Translations under genes and position numbers: made by a program
In this document: positions 1-11,475 of the stretch, in pieces
Numbering within the stretch: position 1 is the first letter of the stretch
Layout of the letters: every line of letters begins with the position of its first letter
Notes under the pieces: model-generated
The model's input: only the letters and a program-made list of their open reading frames with translations
Databases searched by the model: none
Told to the model about the DNA's origin: nothing
Assembly: GCA_022495005.1 (NCBI GenBank)
Contig: JAGYXB010000461.1
Coordinates: forward strand, 310,001 to 374,000
DNA: 64,000 nt
Source of the DNA: Rhyacophila brunnea
Lineage: Eukaryota; Arthropoda; Insecta; Trichoptera; Rhyacophilidae
Direction of reading: 5' to 3'

Positions 1-580
1 TCGAATATCTTTATATATTTATATTTATATTATAAATATCTTTATCTACTTTATCAATAGTAGTAAAGTTCCCGGTCTTCGATTATTTGTCAATAAATGA
101 AAACCCTTTGCACCAAATACGTTTTTATTTTGTAATTATAACCCAGATAATCACCTTTATTGATGACATCAAAAACATTTCATAATATGATATATTTGAC
201 AATGTAGAAATTAAAAACCAAAAATTGTCCGCAGGTACAACACCTTCCCTATACAAAAACTGATTTTTACTCCAAGATGTCAATTCAGATTTTTTAAATG
301 ATTTATAAAAATATATAATAATAATATATACTTAATATGTCCCTTTGCGTGGTATTGCTTCAGATGATGTGATCGTTTCATGGCCTGTTGTAGTGTTAAA
401 AATATATACATATATTACACACACATACCGATATATATATGTATATTCTGAAAGCTATACACGTTCAACGTTCAAAATTGTAATAAGTAATCAATGAATA
501 TACTGATTATGAATAGTCGTTGTTTCAATTTCTGCCCCTTTTTATTTTTAGTTATTTTATCTTATCTATTTTGCTATAAT
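1..580. other. AT-rich non-coding stretch
   Basis: No open frame or recognisable repeat was seen. The stretch is AT-rich with short TA-rich runs around 405-445. Nothing functional can be supported. Confidence 0.5.
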
Positions 581-599
581 GATTAAGCCGAGTCGCACA

Positions 600-930
600 T
601 ACAAAGTCGTCTGCAACATGCCAGCAATGTTGCAACTCTCTTCAGCGCACACAAACGTGAGCATTCTAGGACAGTGACGTTACGCGACTAGCCGAAAGAA
701 ATGGCTAACTACGAATAGCAGTATCTTCGTGTACTCCGATACAACATTTTACTATTCTACATTGATAGTTGATGTTTTTCCTATCAAAAATGTCGCACTG
801 ACGATATTTGCGGCAGTACATTAAGTTACATGTGTTTTGTGAATGCCAGTTATACCTCTCGACAAATTTGACGTGTTGCGGTCGAGATGAATTTGTATCT
901 GCGACCAGCTTTGTATTTATTGGAATGTTC
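600..930 (+). repeat. Repeat B, copy 1
   Basis: This block shares a mosaic of words with 3700-4030 in the same order: ATGTTGCAACTCTCTTC, GCGCACACA, a CAGTGAC motif, GACTAGCC, AATGGCT/GATGGCT, ACGAATAGCAGT, GACGTGTT and TGCGACCAG. The order and spacing are conserved although many positions differ, so the two are diverged copies of one dispersed repeat. It encodes nothing I recognise. The class is unknown: no terminal inverted repeats or tRNA-like boxes were seen. Confidence 0.6.
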
Positions 931-1319
931 GGTAGAATGTCTATTTTTTTTTAATTACTCACCCACACTGAATCTATTTACCATTCATAAAAACGGTGTA
1001 TTTTATCTGATTAAATATTTTTAATTTATGGGACCGTCGTAAAATTGAAATATCTATTGTTGGACCTTTATAAATAATAAAAACATGTTTTCAAAAGACC
1101 AGTGTTATGAAAGGACCAAACTATTAGAAAATAATATGTTGAATTTTCTTGGTCGGTGTATAGAAAACAAGCGTTTTTAAAAACACAGGTAAAATATATA
1201 TTGCATATTTTATAATATACCCCAAGTGAAGTTAATAATAATTGTAAGGAAAAATAACGCTTTCCTTGGCTAACCCTTACGTGGCTTAAATCTTAAAATA
1301 AATAATATTGTAAAGAGAT

Positions 1320-1556
1320 CGAAGGGCCCCAAGCCCCGCGAGACAGCCCTTACGCTTTGCATGGGGGTAACTACGCGCCTGATTCACATCCCTCCCTCTG
1401 TTGACTCGCCTTCAACGTTTACGTAAGACTCAAAGCGCGACCTCCTACCCGCCTAATAAATCCGCGGAGAGCGACCCCAATCGGGTTGACTGAAGGCTTT
1501 CTGCAGGCTTTGGCGGAGGCGTGGGGCGAATCCCCGCCGACGGAGATAAAGATATT
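1320..1556. other. GC-rich block in AT-rich surroundings
   Basis: This segment is strikingly richer in G, C and CpG than its neighbours, with words such as GGGCCCC, CCGCGAGA, CCGCGGAG and CCGCCGACGG. I find no long frame, tRNA boxes or match to an rRNA I can recall. It could be a CpG-rich promoter or conserved non-coding element, an exon of a host gene, or a fragment of a GC-rich transposon. Only the compositional break is certain. Confidence 0.45.
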
Positions 1557-1756
1557 TTCAATTGAGAAAACCGCGCCACATAAGTGTCTAAATCACTCGC
1601 GCACATACATACCGTGTTATATTGAAACCTGAGAAAGTAATGGCATTAAACTTTGAATTCATTTCAAGCTTAGCAATAGGTTGAAAATGGTTCAATCATC
1701 AATTTAAACAATTTGACAAATTTAATAAGGTTTCATTTTCGCTTTAAATTATTTAT

Positions 1757-2559
1757 TTAAGGGGGGGCATGCTCAGCGTAGGTCAAAGTGGAGTTTTTAT
1801 TCTATTTTCACAGCATGATCCTGGAAATTTCTTAAACGTTGTAGATAATCTATTTATATAATTTTGAAGCATTATTATCCTTTATATTTATTTTAAACAC
1901 GCACGTTAACATCATTTTACTCCCTACTTCAATTATAGTTTGTCAATTTATAGCTACGGCCGTATGTGGTAGCTTAACTACTGGGGAATGCCAAAAGAAA
2001 TGCCGTATTAAAAAAAAACACTACCTTATTCTTAGGTCAATAATAATTATAAATCAATCATTATTCGTAGGATGTTTATCACATGTAAATAGTCAAAGAC
2101 ATAGCTTATAATCAATATCTTTAGAATTATCTTCAAATGTGTTAATGTTGCCCATTTTTTGAATAATAAAATGCCTAATCCTTGTCAAATTTGGGATCAC
2201 AGAGATTATCAATATAATTTTTTATCGTAAATATTTCATCTCGTCATAAATTATACTGATGGTTTTATAAATGCGTTTAAAAATTAATAAATGTAAAAAA
2301 TCTTAACACCACTGCACATTTATGTACTGAAATATGACTATATTCTAAAACATTAGAGCGAGAGGTTTAAAAGAATACTATTTTATGTAATAAAAATACT
2401 TTATGCAGTCATGAAATGTTTAAAATAAATATAAAGGATAACAAGGCTTCAAAATTATATAAATAGATTATCTACAACGTTTAAGGAATGTCCAGGATCA
2501 TGCTTTGAAAATAGAATAAAAGCTCCATTTTTACCCACGCTGTGCACGTCCGCCCTTAA
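1757..2559. mobile_element. TTAA-flanked non-autonomous element, copy 1 (piggyBac-like)
   Basis: A 795-bp unit (1761-2555) sits between two perfect TTAA tetranucleotides at 1757-1760 and 2556-2559. Its ends are long imperfect inverted repeats of about 140 bp. The left arm begins with a G run followed by CATGCTCAGCG, and the right arm ends in a matching CGCTGTGCACGTCCGCCC. The interior is non-coding and matches 54478-55226 and 59450-60127. TTAA duplication is the hallmark of piggyBac and a few other cut-and-paste families; there is no transposase here, so the element would depend on one supplied in trans. Confidence 0.75.
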
Positions 2560-2626
2560 GTAATTAATAATAAGAAGCAAATAAAAAATATTATATTTTC
2601 AGTTTTATAAGATTCTATGCTGATGC

Positions 2627-2880
2627 CAACGATGGCCGCGCGGTTTAAACGTTGGCCTATAGCGTCGTGTGTCCAAGGTTCAAATTCTAGGTCTGGCAAG
2701 TTAAGTACACGTCATAATATTATTTTTCAATTTGTGTATGAGTCAGAGAATGGGCCTTATATGTTGAGGAAGTGGTTGATATTCATTTCTCGTAAAAACA
2801 GAAACTGTTATTACAAACCTCCACTCTGTGGAGGCCCATATTGTGATCTTATTATTATCGGACATCGTCGGGATTGTTAT
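2627..2880 (+). mobile_element. tRNA-derived SINE
   Basis: The first 75 bases form a tRNA-like head with an A-box-like part near 2637-2652 and a B-box-like GGTTCAAATTC at 2678-2688, ending in CTGGCAAG. The body (TTTGTGTATGAG, ATTTCTCGT, GGAGGCCCATA, GATCTTATTA) is shared with 12541-12774 and, in reverse, with 10296-10540, 11284-11475 and 19847-20490. It is non-coding; pol III would be the expected promoter system. The open frame that covers it is an accident of this repeat. Confidence 0.8.
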
Positions 2881-2881
2881 T

Positions 2882-3400
2882 ACCACGTTTTTATTAGCTC
2901 GTATTCTTGTTCGTCCGATAGAGATTTTTTCTTATGTCCAGTATAATTTTTTTCTTGTTTGTCCAAGATTTGTATTGGACGATTGAAGATTTTTAACTAA
3001 CTTCCCGACTAGCTAGACATTTGAAACTTTTAGAATATATCAGAACACGACGACAATGCATTCTTTTAATACTTTTAGCCATTTTAAGCAGAATTGAATT
3101 CATTTTCAGTTAATTCTGTTTTGTATGGAAAGTTATTATTGTTAGTTGCTAAGGGGGTTCTAGCAACTAAATTATTAATATATACGTGCGTTACTATGGA
3201 AATCAATATGAAAAGTCAAAATGACATTTCTGTATTCTATAATATTTATTCATTATTTCTATCAAGTACCTACAATAAAAAGTTTTTATTAATACATAGA
3301 ATTGTCAAGTTTATATGATTCAACAGAAAATTTAAAAACGTGGTGTATAAAAAGTTCTTTTTATCTTGTAATTATTTCTGATAGCTTCAAAAGTTGTAAT
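2882..3400 (+). repeat. Repeat M, copy 1
   Basis: The stretch is the reverse complement of 30580-31057 over most of its length. Shared landmarks are ACGTTTTTATTAG, the GACTAGCTAGACATTTGAAA region, TCAGAACACGA, TTTTAGCCATTTT, ATTAATATATACGTGCGTTA and TTGATTC/GAATCA near the far end. Short indels separate the copies. No coding potential, terminal repeats or target duplication could be defined, so the class is unknown. It abuts the end of the preceding SINE. Confidence 0.7.
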
Positions 3401-3699
3401 GATTATTGTTTTTTCTTTGAAATAATATAAGCACAATATAATATTATTGTGTAACGTGAAAAATTATTAATTATTCATACTTCACAAGGAAAAGATTCTA
3501 TTAAGTTTTTTTGCTCAAATGCAAAATAATTGTTCAGTTCAGGCATTTTACGATGTTTTTGTAATCCACACTTCAATAATTATCACTTAAAATAATTAAG
3601 GTTTATAGTAGGTACCTACTTAATATATATAACGTCAATGCGCTGATAAAACCTCCGATATCACAAAATTAAAATTTTAGCTCGATCGCATATATACAA

Positions 3700-4105
3700 T
3701 ATCGTCTCAACTGCGACATGGCCGAAAATCAAAACCGCCATTAATGTTGCAACTCTCTTCTGCGCACACAGCCAGGATACTACACGGCAGTGACATCATA
3801 TTGTGACTAGCCAAAACGGATGGCTGACCACGAATAGCAGTCCACGCATGTGTCGCTACAGCATTTGGAATGTAAGAATGGCTGACGGCGTCGAGCTCAA
3901 TTATGTTGCGTTTGCGCTATCTGCAATTTGTGATGATAACCAAATCACATTGACAAATGCGACGTGTTTCAATCGAGACGATTTTATATGTGCGACCAGT
4001 CCTACAGGTGACGCACAAATTGCTTTATATGCAGAAAAATGTAGTAACCCAGATGAAAGATGTCGAAGAAAACCTTCGTGTACAGAAGTGAAGCCTAAAC
4101 TTTAG
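3700..4105 (+). repeat. Repeat B, copy 2
   Basis: This is the second copy of the repeat at 600-930, with the same ordered landmarks (ATGTTGCAACTCTCTTC, GACTAGCC, ACGAATAGCAGT, GACGTGTT, TGCGACCAG). It happens to be open for 100 codons from 3803, but the predicted protein has no family features and the reading frame is broken in copy 1, so I do not call a gene. Confidence 0.6.
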
Positions 4106-4395
4106 ACTTAAAACATTCCATCAATTAGTTTTCTCTAATTTCCATCAAGGTTTTTCAGGTTGGTGTCTTTTCCATACAAAAAAGTGCGTTATAATGAAAC
4201 TTGGTTCAGTATTTTTATAGTAACACAAATGGCTCTATCTAGATTCTAGAAGAAGATTATTTGAGATTTAGGTACTTATAATTATTGATTAAGATGTGTC
4301 TAAATAACTTGACTGATCCAAATAACGAATAAGAGGGTGGTTTTAACAAATAGTGGTGAAGTAATGACTACGTATTTTAGTGTTGCATGTAAATT

Positions 4396-4822
4396 ATAAG
4401 TACATAAAACATTTCACCGTGGCACAGTTCGCCGTCAGCTTTCTTATCGGAAAGAGATGACCGCATGCTATACCGTCTCCAATTTCATTAGATCCAATAT
4501 GAACATTAATTCAATTTTCATAGCTGATTTTGGCAAAATTCACGAATTGAAGAATGACAACCTAACCTAACTTAACAAATAATCCAGTATATCGGCTATT
4601 TTCAAAATTTGTTTGCTACTGGCTTCCTGCATAGTGTAAACCGACAAGAACCGTGTTATATTTAGACATGATTTTTATGTCAGTAGGTACTATACGACCC
4701 AAAGAGGTAGGATGGTCTTTAATATACGGCCATATATTTCCGATACAACATCTCACGGTAAAGTATACGGCGAACTGCATACGTACAAGTTTACGTACAA
4801 GTTTACGTACACGGTATTTTAA
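4396..4822 (+). repeat. Repeat C, copy 1
   Basis: The repeat carries a near-terminal CACCGTG/CAGTTCGCCGT motif, GGAAAGAGATGACCG, the CCTAACCTAAC run, CCAGTATATCGGCTATTTTC, ACCGACAAGAACCGTG and CGACCCAAAGAGGT. The far end mirrors the start (CGGTAAAG...GGCGAACTGCATACGTACAA), so the ends are imperfect inverted repeats. The same unit occurs at 8990-9332 (+) and 25075-25470 (-). Close to the right end a 12-bp unit is tandemly repeated at 4781-4792 and 4793-4804, with half a third unit to 4810. Open frames on both strands here are shadows of the repeat. Confidence 0.7.
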
Positions 4823-5140
4823 AGGTATTATTGGACCTATAATCATTATTGAAATTAGACATGTAACATCGGATGATTCTTATATTGATTAGGTATATTC
4901 AAATTTTGGTAATGCAGGATATAGGTGTTATATAAACGAACAAAAAAAACATGACAAAATAAAATTGTGACATTACCATTCAAATTTCACTTTAACATCT
5001 CAAACACAATAGATTAGTGAAAATCAGCTTGGCTATTCCAACTAGTTAACATGATAACACGTTTCCGTTAGTTTTCTTCTACACCTGGAATATGCATGCG
5101 CTATATCTTGGTTAGTTTTGTTGTTGAATTATATTATCAT

Positions 5141-5445
5141 CAACCGGATGTTGAATAAAGGCATCCCCTAGCTTTCTCCACTCTTATCAGTCCCTAGTTA
5201 TTTCCTATCACGTAAATCCACCAAACTTTATGAACTTGCTATCTAGTGGGTTTTAGGGCGACCTTGTCGCCCTTGGGTACCACTGTATGACGGCATTTAT
5301 CCAGCGGTTGCCTACTCGCCGAGCGACATGTTCAGCCCATTGGCATTTCATCTGCTTAGAGACCTCTAGCACATCACCTACTCTTGTCTGCTTCCATATC
5401 CATTGTTTTATTTTGTGGTTTTTACGCGTTATGCCCAACATACAC
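5141..5445 (-). pseudogene. LINE reverse transcriptase C-terminal remnant (family K)
   Basis: Read on the minus strand the segment encodes pieces such as MLGITRKNHK, KQTRVGDVLEVSKQMK, WAEHVARR and INAVIQWYPR. This is the region after the reverse transcriptase domain of RTE-like non-LTR elements (LGI.RKDR...TRV.DV......W.GH.AR). Part is still open from 5441 to 5253, then the frame breaks. It is a 5'-truncated dead copy of the family represented better at 52258-52692. The exact clade is inference. Confidence 0.7.
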
Positions 5446-5891
5446 TTTTACATGCATACGTGAGCTTTGGTAGCACAGATTGGTTGAACACTTTACGTTA
5501 AAGACACGATAAGACTACTCAGGCACCCAAATGTACTCCATGTATTATATATTATGGCGTTTACATCGTTTACATTATTATTACATCATACTCTATGATA
5601 TTCCATAGTTAGCGGGCGTGTAATACATATGTCAACTTAGAAGTGACGCTCTCGCAAGTAGTATTATTTTATAAATCGCCGCATCTCAATATTAAATTGT
5701 CCTTCTCTATTTCGCTTTTTAGCAGGTAGCGCGGCACTCTGCGTTAAAAACTGTTACATCGGACAGTTCAAATCCCTGAATAATTTACTCTCGGAATACG
5801 ACATAGCATATGTCACGTTTTTTTTATTGATTTTGGATTTGATTAGTTGGAAAAGATTTCAGAGATATTGTAAACTTATTATAGTTACGTC

Positions 5892-5975
5892 AACGCCCAC
5901 GATGGTCTAGCGGTAACGTAACGGATTAAAATATCGTGGGTCCCAGGTTTGAATCCTTAGTCTGGTAAATTCACT
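5892..5975 (+). mobile_element. SINE head (tRNA-like)
   Basis: A tRNA-like segment with A-box-like GGTCTAGCGGT near 5903 and B-box-like GGTTTGAATCC near 5946 ends in CTGGTAAA. It resembles the head at 12199-12275 more than that at 2627. The downstream body diverges quickly, so the copy is truncated or belongs to a subfamily. It is unlikely to be a working tRNA because no acceptor stem can be drawn. Confidence 0.6.
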
Positions 5976-5999
5976 GAATATGATATACTTAGTATGGTC

Positions 6000-7690
6000 T
6001 TGAAAAAATATTTATATTTTATTTTATTTTAAACTGTGATTGTTAAACTAACTTTTAAATGTGTCTAATTTTAACAAATATTGTTAAAACTTAGTAGTAT
6101 AAAAACTAACTAATAATTCTTAAAACTTTCGATACGTTTTTCGGATAAATACTTTATAAATATACATAGTCTGAATATATTCTGGAGAGAAGACGAAAGA
6201 GGTTGCAATAAGACGAAGAGGCTTGCTTATGTCTCAACATTTTGCAACAACAATAGTACAACAATCGCGTCTGGGAGACATATACGCGGAGAGGAAAACC
6301 CAAATGATATGTTTTATCCAGTTCGACTTGCAAATATTTGAAAATCCCATTCAATAGGCAACCGATAAGATTGATCTACAGTGCTACCAGAAACTAAATG
6401 GTAAAACCATAATAATTGTAAATAATGATAATGCGAAAAAATAAACCGCCCCAAACAATTCAGCACATTTAGGGTTGTTTGAACCACCTCTTCGTTTAAT
6501 TTATAAATGACTGTATTATCCACGAAAGAATAAAAAAAAAATAAAAAAACAGTTACACTCATTCAAAACGACTGTCAAATCCAATTATTCAAAATCTATA
6601 TAGGTACATAACTACCAAAATATTATATTATAGTTGTGGTGAAATAAAGTGTCGTTAAGGAATCATTATTATTCAGTAATGTCATACTAAGTGATATCCT
6701 AGATCAGTGAATGAGTTTTTTTTAATACGCTGGTATATCAGTGGTTGCATTTTTTCATGCATGGTAAATAAATATTGTCATAATTGTTATTTAATTAGTA
6801 GTTAAAGTTTGATAGCAACTGTCACGCTGTAAAAAGTCAGAGAAACTAGTAAATTCTATAAACTAATTACGAATTTTTATCAGGTTCATTTTGACGATTT
6901 ATAATATGAAGGTTAGTCATGCAGTATAGATATTATCGTAGTTAGTTTTAGTGTTACCTACTAAACTTTGTATAACTATACACAGTATACTATTTAAATT
7001 AACAAAAATATTGTTTTATATATGGCGGCGTGATTTCCTATTTTCCTAATACTAAATTTGATATCCAGAGAAACTAAAATAAATTTCGCTAAATAATGGG
7101 TCTAAATACTTTTATTATTTTATGGTTTCAGCAGGATGTGTTATGAACTAAAAAGACATGATCAATGATGAAAATGATCATTTTATTATCAATTTGATTG
7201 ATTCTGTGGATATTTTGGCTCAAATCGTTTTATTATATTTTATTACATTATATTTAACATTGCAGTTAATTGTGTTTAATTCACAATATGCCGCCGTAGT
7301 ATTAACACGTAAGGTATAACTTTGTCGGTCGGTCAAGAATAGTACCTACCTACAATAAAATATATTTAATTTTTTACATATTTTAACTTTACGTAAATAA
7401 TAACTCAGGGGACTAGTAATAGTAAATGTAAGTTTTAAATTTATCTGAAAGAACAATATTTCTCGCGGGAAATTAAAAAAATATTAACATCAGCTGATAA
7501 AAGTTGTGCGTTTTAAGAGCACCGTGTTTTTTCACTCAAGCTAAAGTACGACACAAATTATTGGCATATTGTTTTATAAACAAAAAATATTTATAGAATT
7601 TAGACAATAAATAATAAGATTTCCTTTATATGGAATATAAAATTTTGAGGAAACCATGATTATTTGGTGATCTCACGAAAGTAGCATAAT
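6000..7690. other. AT-rich non-coding stretch
   Basis: No gene or repeat could be recognised. Two small minus-strand frames (6154-6354, 6314-6562) encode low-complexity, aromatic-rich peptides without family features. The rest is AT-rich with frequent stops in all frames. Confidence 0.45.
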
Positions 7691-7699
7691 ATATCTGCT

Positions 7700-7960
7700 A
7701 AATTTATTGCTAGAAGAAGTATATCTCTAGTTCTTTCCACTCTTATCGGTTCACAGTACTTCGCTACCACCTTCATCCACTGAACTTTATTCAGCGAGTT
7801 TTAGGCGTCCCGTTGAGTACCACTGAATGATGGAATTTGTCCAGTGGTCATGACAGTGACATCGCGAACTTTTATCTGTATCTTTATCAATTGGTTTATT
7901 CTATGGTCTTTCTGAGTTGTGCCCAACATATACCTTTCCATGCCACGTATCTTACATTAA
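7700..7960 (-). pseudogene. LINE family K remnant
   Basis: On the minus strand the segment matches family K in order: the ATATGTTGGGCACAAC block, an ATCGCGAACTT stretch equivalent to TRVRDV, ACTCAACGGGACGCC, and the final GAAAGAACTAGAGA block. Every frame is broken. It is more decayed than 5141-5445 and 52258-52692. Confidence 0.6.
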
Positions 7961-8152
7961 CGGGTCATGTTTCACATGCAGCGGCGATTTTATTTGACGC
8001 AGATGACGCATAAATTTCATCAGAATATTTTAAACTGGGCCTCGAAACAGTCATACAATTAGTAATTTATATAAAAATCTAAAATGGATGCGTATTTTTT
8101 ACAAAAATGCATACATGCAGCATGTCTTCAATACATCCTACTAATTATAACA

Positions 8153-8380
8153 GTTAAGCCACGCTCAATCGATAACGACGTATGAATGAACACGTATGAG
8201 TTATACGCGCAGTCAAAATACGGAGTGTCTGGCTATGAATAAAGTAGCTGAAAAACTGTGATATTTCGCAGTTGAATTGATGAATAAGGTATATGTGGAA
8301 GTCAGTGGCACTTGCTGAATTTTTTGAACTACCGCTGTTTTAAAAATCAATAAAAAATATTAAGGATAAATATTCTTTAA
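8153..8380 (+). repeat. Repeat O, copy 1
   Basis: The copy shares ordered words with 34474-34735: GTTAAGCCA, GAGTGTCTGGCTATGAATAAAG against AAGTGTCTGTGTATGATGAA, GCAGTTGAATT/GCGGTTGAATT, GGAAGTC.GTGGCAC.TGCT, and TTAAAAATCAATAAAAA. The AATAAA near the end could be a polyadenylation signal, so this may be the 3' end of a retroelement, but no coding part is visible. Confidence 0.55.
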
Positions 8381-8761
8381 AAATGAACACAAATTATTTT
8401 TTTTTTCGTACAAAATATCTTAAAACATGGTCATTATAAAGTACTTATAATCGTTTTATGTAGTTAGCAACTATTAGATAAGTACTAGTACATAAAAAAT
8501 TAAACAAAAACAACTCAATTTTCTTGTGCCAATATTACTTGAACAAGTATTCCATACCGAATACGCTTTCTTGATAACTTTACTTCTGAAAAGAAGAAGA
8601 TAAACTCATCTATTTGGGTGTGGATAGCAGTATGCAAAATAAATGTAATTTAGTCTAGAAGCAATAATGTACGGTTTTTACTTACCCGGGAAAACCATCG
8701 CATACACTCCGAGAAAGAATAAACTTATATCTTCTCTCTACTGCAAGGTAAGAACGAGAGG

Positions 8762-8775
8762 CGGGGGGGGGGGGA
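8762..8775. repeat. Poly-G run
   Basis: A homopolymer of about a dozen G residues lies within a purine-rich stretch. It is a simple repeat; the length should be treated as unreliable in an assembly. Confidence 0.7.
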
Positions 8776-8989
8776 TCGGAGGTGGGAATATACAGGCTGG
8801 CTAACTTTTATTTTTGAATTAATAATTATTTATTTACAATATTCAACATTGAAATTAATTTCCCCACTAAACCAAATATTTATTTTATGACCGGGGATAT
8901 CTCAGAAGTAGTTACCCAAGACAATGTCCTTTGACTGAATTTACATGACTTTATGTTATATTCAACAACTCTACCTCAAACGTGACTTA

Positions 8990-9332
8990 GACGTGTTTAT
9001 ATTGGTTACATGTAAATTGTACGTATTACATTTTCACCGTAGCATAGTTCGCCGTGAGCTTTCTTACGGGAAAGAGATGAAAAAAATACGCGTTGTTCAT
9101 GTAGCATTCATTGCAGACAATAATGTTCCAATTTTATTAGATCCTCTTTACTTTACTTCACCTAACCTAACACATAATCCAGTATATTGGCTATTTAAAA
9201 AAATGTTAAGCCGACAAGAACCGTGTTTTATTTAGACATGAATTTTATCTTAGTACTATACGACCCAAAGAGGTTAGACGGTCTTTAATATAATTGTGAT
9301 ACGGCGAACTGCATACGTACAATTTTCCGGAT
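8990..9332 (+). repeat. Repeat C, copy 2
   Basis: This copy begins TTGGTTACATGTAAATTGTACG and ends TACGGCGAACTGCATACGTACAA, which is an inverted version of its start. Internally it carries GGGAAAGAGATGA, CCTAACCTAACACATAATCC, AGCCGACAAGAACCGTG and CGACCCAAAGAGGTT in the same order as 4396-4822. It is slightly shorter than copy 1. A 96-codon open frame across it is fortuitous. Confidence 0.7.
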
Positions 9333-10295
9333 TCCGAAACCTTGTAGTGCAGCCTCATGGCCGATCCTCATACTGCAGCGGTGTTACAAAAACGATTTAC
9401 ATGCTGCGGTGCTCACTTGTGTTTGCCCTATTTTTGAATACCAGAGCATACTAAGGTACGATAAGTAATATTAAACATTGATTTCATTTGTGTTGACAAA
9501 AAAAACAAACAATGCAAAGAAATATGTTTTAATATTTTCATTTGCAGTTTGATTTAAACTCACTCACTTACAATATAAATTTTGTTATTACCACTGGAAC
9601 ATAAAAAAATAAATAGTATATAATTATAAGAACAATGGAGGAGAGCTACTACTAGAAATATTAAAACTCTAATTGAGTAATGTTGCAAATATATTATGAA
9701 TCTATTTTAGGGAGTTCGTTTCGGCATATTTGGGCTTAATTGCATCGCAAGTGCATGACATATATATTATTATATTTATAAGTTAATTATTATTTATATA
9801 CAGAATTAACTGAATTTACTAAATAAACGATCGTAAAATTGACGTTATATTTAATATACCTTCTCTTACTGTGCAATATCCATCACCGGAAGTCGATGGT
9901 GATTTAGTCATTGTTTCTGTCTTTGTCGCTGCGTTACGTTAGCTTCTGCCATGGTTTCGGTTTCAAAAAAATCTTCCCTTGAATAATTTATACGTACATA
10001 ATTATTATAAAATGTTATAAATAAAGTATTTTTTACAAATATTTAATTATACTATAATCGATTTTATCATATGGTGGTTTTATAAATAATTGGTTCATAA
10101 GAATTGTTGAAACGGGTTTGATCTGCAGTAGATAGTAGGAATGTGCTAATAAAATCGATTATTTAGGAAATCAATTTTCACACCATAATTTAATCAATGT
10201 TATTTGAAAAGTACGAAAATCGAATCGATTTTACTTTCTCTTTAAAACTGTATTTTAATGTGTAATTACAATTACCGACGAGTATATATATATAT

Positions 10296-10540
10296 TTTTC
10301 GACCATGTCCGATCTTAATAGGATCATATGGGCCTCCACAGAGTAAAGGTTTGTATTAACAGATTTTGTTTTTTTTTACGAGAAATGGATGTCAGCCACT
10401 TGCTCAACCTATTAGGTCCATACCCTGAATATCACACAAATTAAAAAAAATAAAAATATGTGTACTTGCCAGACCCAGGATTCGAACCTGAGACCCATGG
10501 CGTGATAGTCCAACGCTTAAGCCACGCGGCCACCATGGGT
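10296..10540 (-). mobile_element. tRNA-derived SINE
   Basis: This is a near full-length SINE in reverse orientation. The tRNA-like head lies at about 10468-10537: on the minus strand, A-box-like TGGCTTAAGCGT and B-box GGTTCGAATCC, ending in CTGGCAAG. The body (ACGAGAAATGGAT, CTCAACCTATTAGGTCCATA, GGGCCTCCACAG, GATCATATG) runs to 10296 and ends in a T-rich tail with a TA microsatellite. The GATC(T/C)TAATAGGATCATATG end is shared by all copies in the window. Confidence 0.85.
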
Positions 10541-10637
10541 TACCACCATTATTAGACGGAATTAATAAAAAGATGTAAACCACTCGACACGTTGATTTGT
10601 AGAATCAATTTTTTAGAACCTTATCTAGAATCCAAGA

Positions 10638-10670
10638 TCAATCCAATCAATCCAATCCAATCAATCCAAT
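10638..10670. repeat. Short ATCCA/ATCA tandem repeat
   Basis: Units of AATCC and AATCAATCC alternate for about 33 bases. It is a simple microsatellite-like expansion. Confidence 0.8.
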
Positions 10671-11059
10671 TTTTGCAACAATAGAAAATCTTTAATGGAT
10701 GGCGAGTCATAAGGATCATTTAAAAAATATATTTAAAAAAAAATGTGGTAGGCGTGCAAATAGTTTGGTTTTTTTTTTAACTTAGAATTCCAATCACTCT
10801 GTAAGTACAGGTAAAGAGATTTCATTCAGCCGTTCGAAGTTTGTTTTGTGACGGAAAAGTGCCACCAAATTGTTTTCCGGCGGGTGACGTTCTCTCTTCT
10901 TCATTTTCCGAGAAAATTTCAATATACAGCGCCGAGTGATGACTCCGAATATATTATTATTTATTGATGAGAAAAGAAGCGGGTGATTGAAATTGAGTAT
11001 GGGAATATACGTTTGGTAAAGATGGATGAAAACGCGATCGTTTTACGTTACACACACGT

Positions 11060-11225
11060 TACCATAGTACGTGTAGAATATACACGTTATACTTTGAAAA
11101 TGATTACATTTAAATTATACACGATCAGATTATCGTATCACAGTTCACCGTGAGCTATAGTACCCGACATAATGACCGTGTAGCTATGACATCAAAAAAT
11201 GACGCGTTGTTCGTGTAGTATTCCA
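11060..11225 (+). repeat. Repeat C, partial copy 3
   Basis: Only one end is preserved: ATTACATTTAAATTATAC, CAGTTCACCGTGAGCT, ATGACCG, and ACGCGTTGTTCGTGTAG, matching 8990-9130. The rest is missing, and a SINE lies just downstream. Confidence 0.55.
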
Positions 11226-11283
11226 CGTGAACCTACTTTTAAGTGAGTTAAAAATCTATATACTTACATATTATAATATATTG

Positions 11284-11475
11284 TTTACCATGTCCGATCC
11301 TAATAAGATCATAATGGGTCTCCACAGGGTGGAAGTTTTTATTAACTTGTTTTTGTTTTTACGAGAAATGGATATTAGCCGCTTACTCAATCTATTACGT
11401 TCATATGACTCATGCACAAATTGTACCTGTCAGGTACGGGATTTGAATCCGGGACCCACGTCGTTATAGGCGCTG
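11284..11475 (-). mobile_element. tRNA-derived SINE
   Basis: A reverse-oriented SINE reads from its 3' end (CCATGTCCGATCCTAATAAG) to a degraded head with a recognisable B-box complement (GGATTTGAATCC) near 11447. A small plus-strand open frame that crosses it has no significance. Confidence 0.75.

Noticed and set aside
3803..4105. 100-codon plus-strand frame as a gene
   Set aside because: It lies in repeat B; the homologous copy at 600-930 does not keep the frame and the product has no family features.
4616..4892. Overlapping 76- and 79-codon frames on opposite strands
   Set aside because: Both fall inside repeat C and arise from its inverted, stop-poor sequence.
8945..9235. 96-codon frame as a gene
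   Set aside because: It covers repeat C copy 2; not conserved in other C copies.
10468..10537. True tRNA gene on the minus strand
   Set aside because: A and B boxes are good but no acceptor stem pairs, and the same segment heads several SINE copies.
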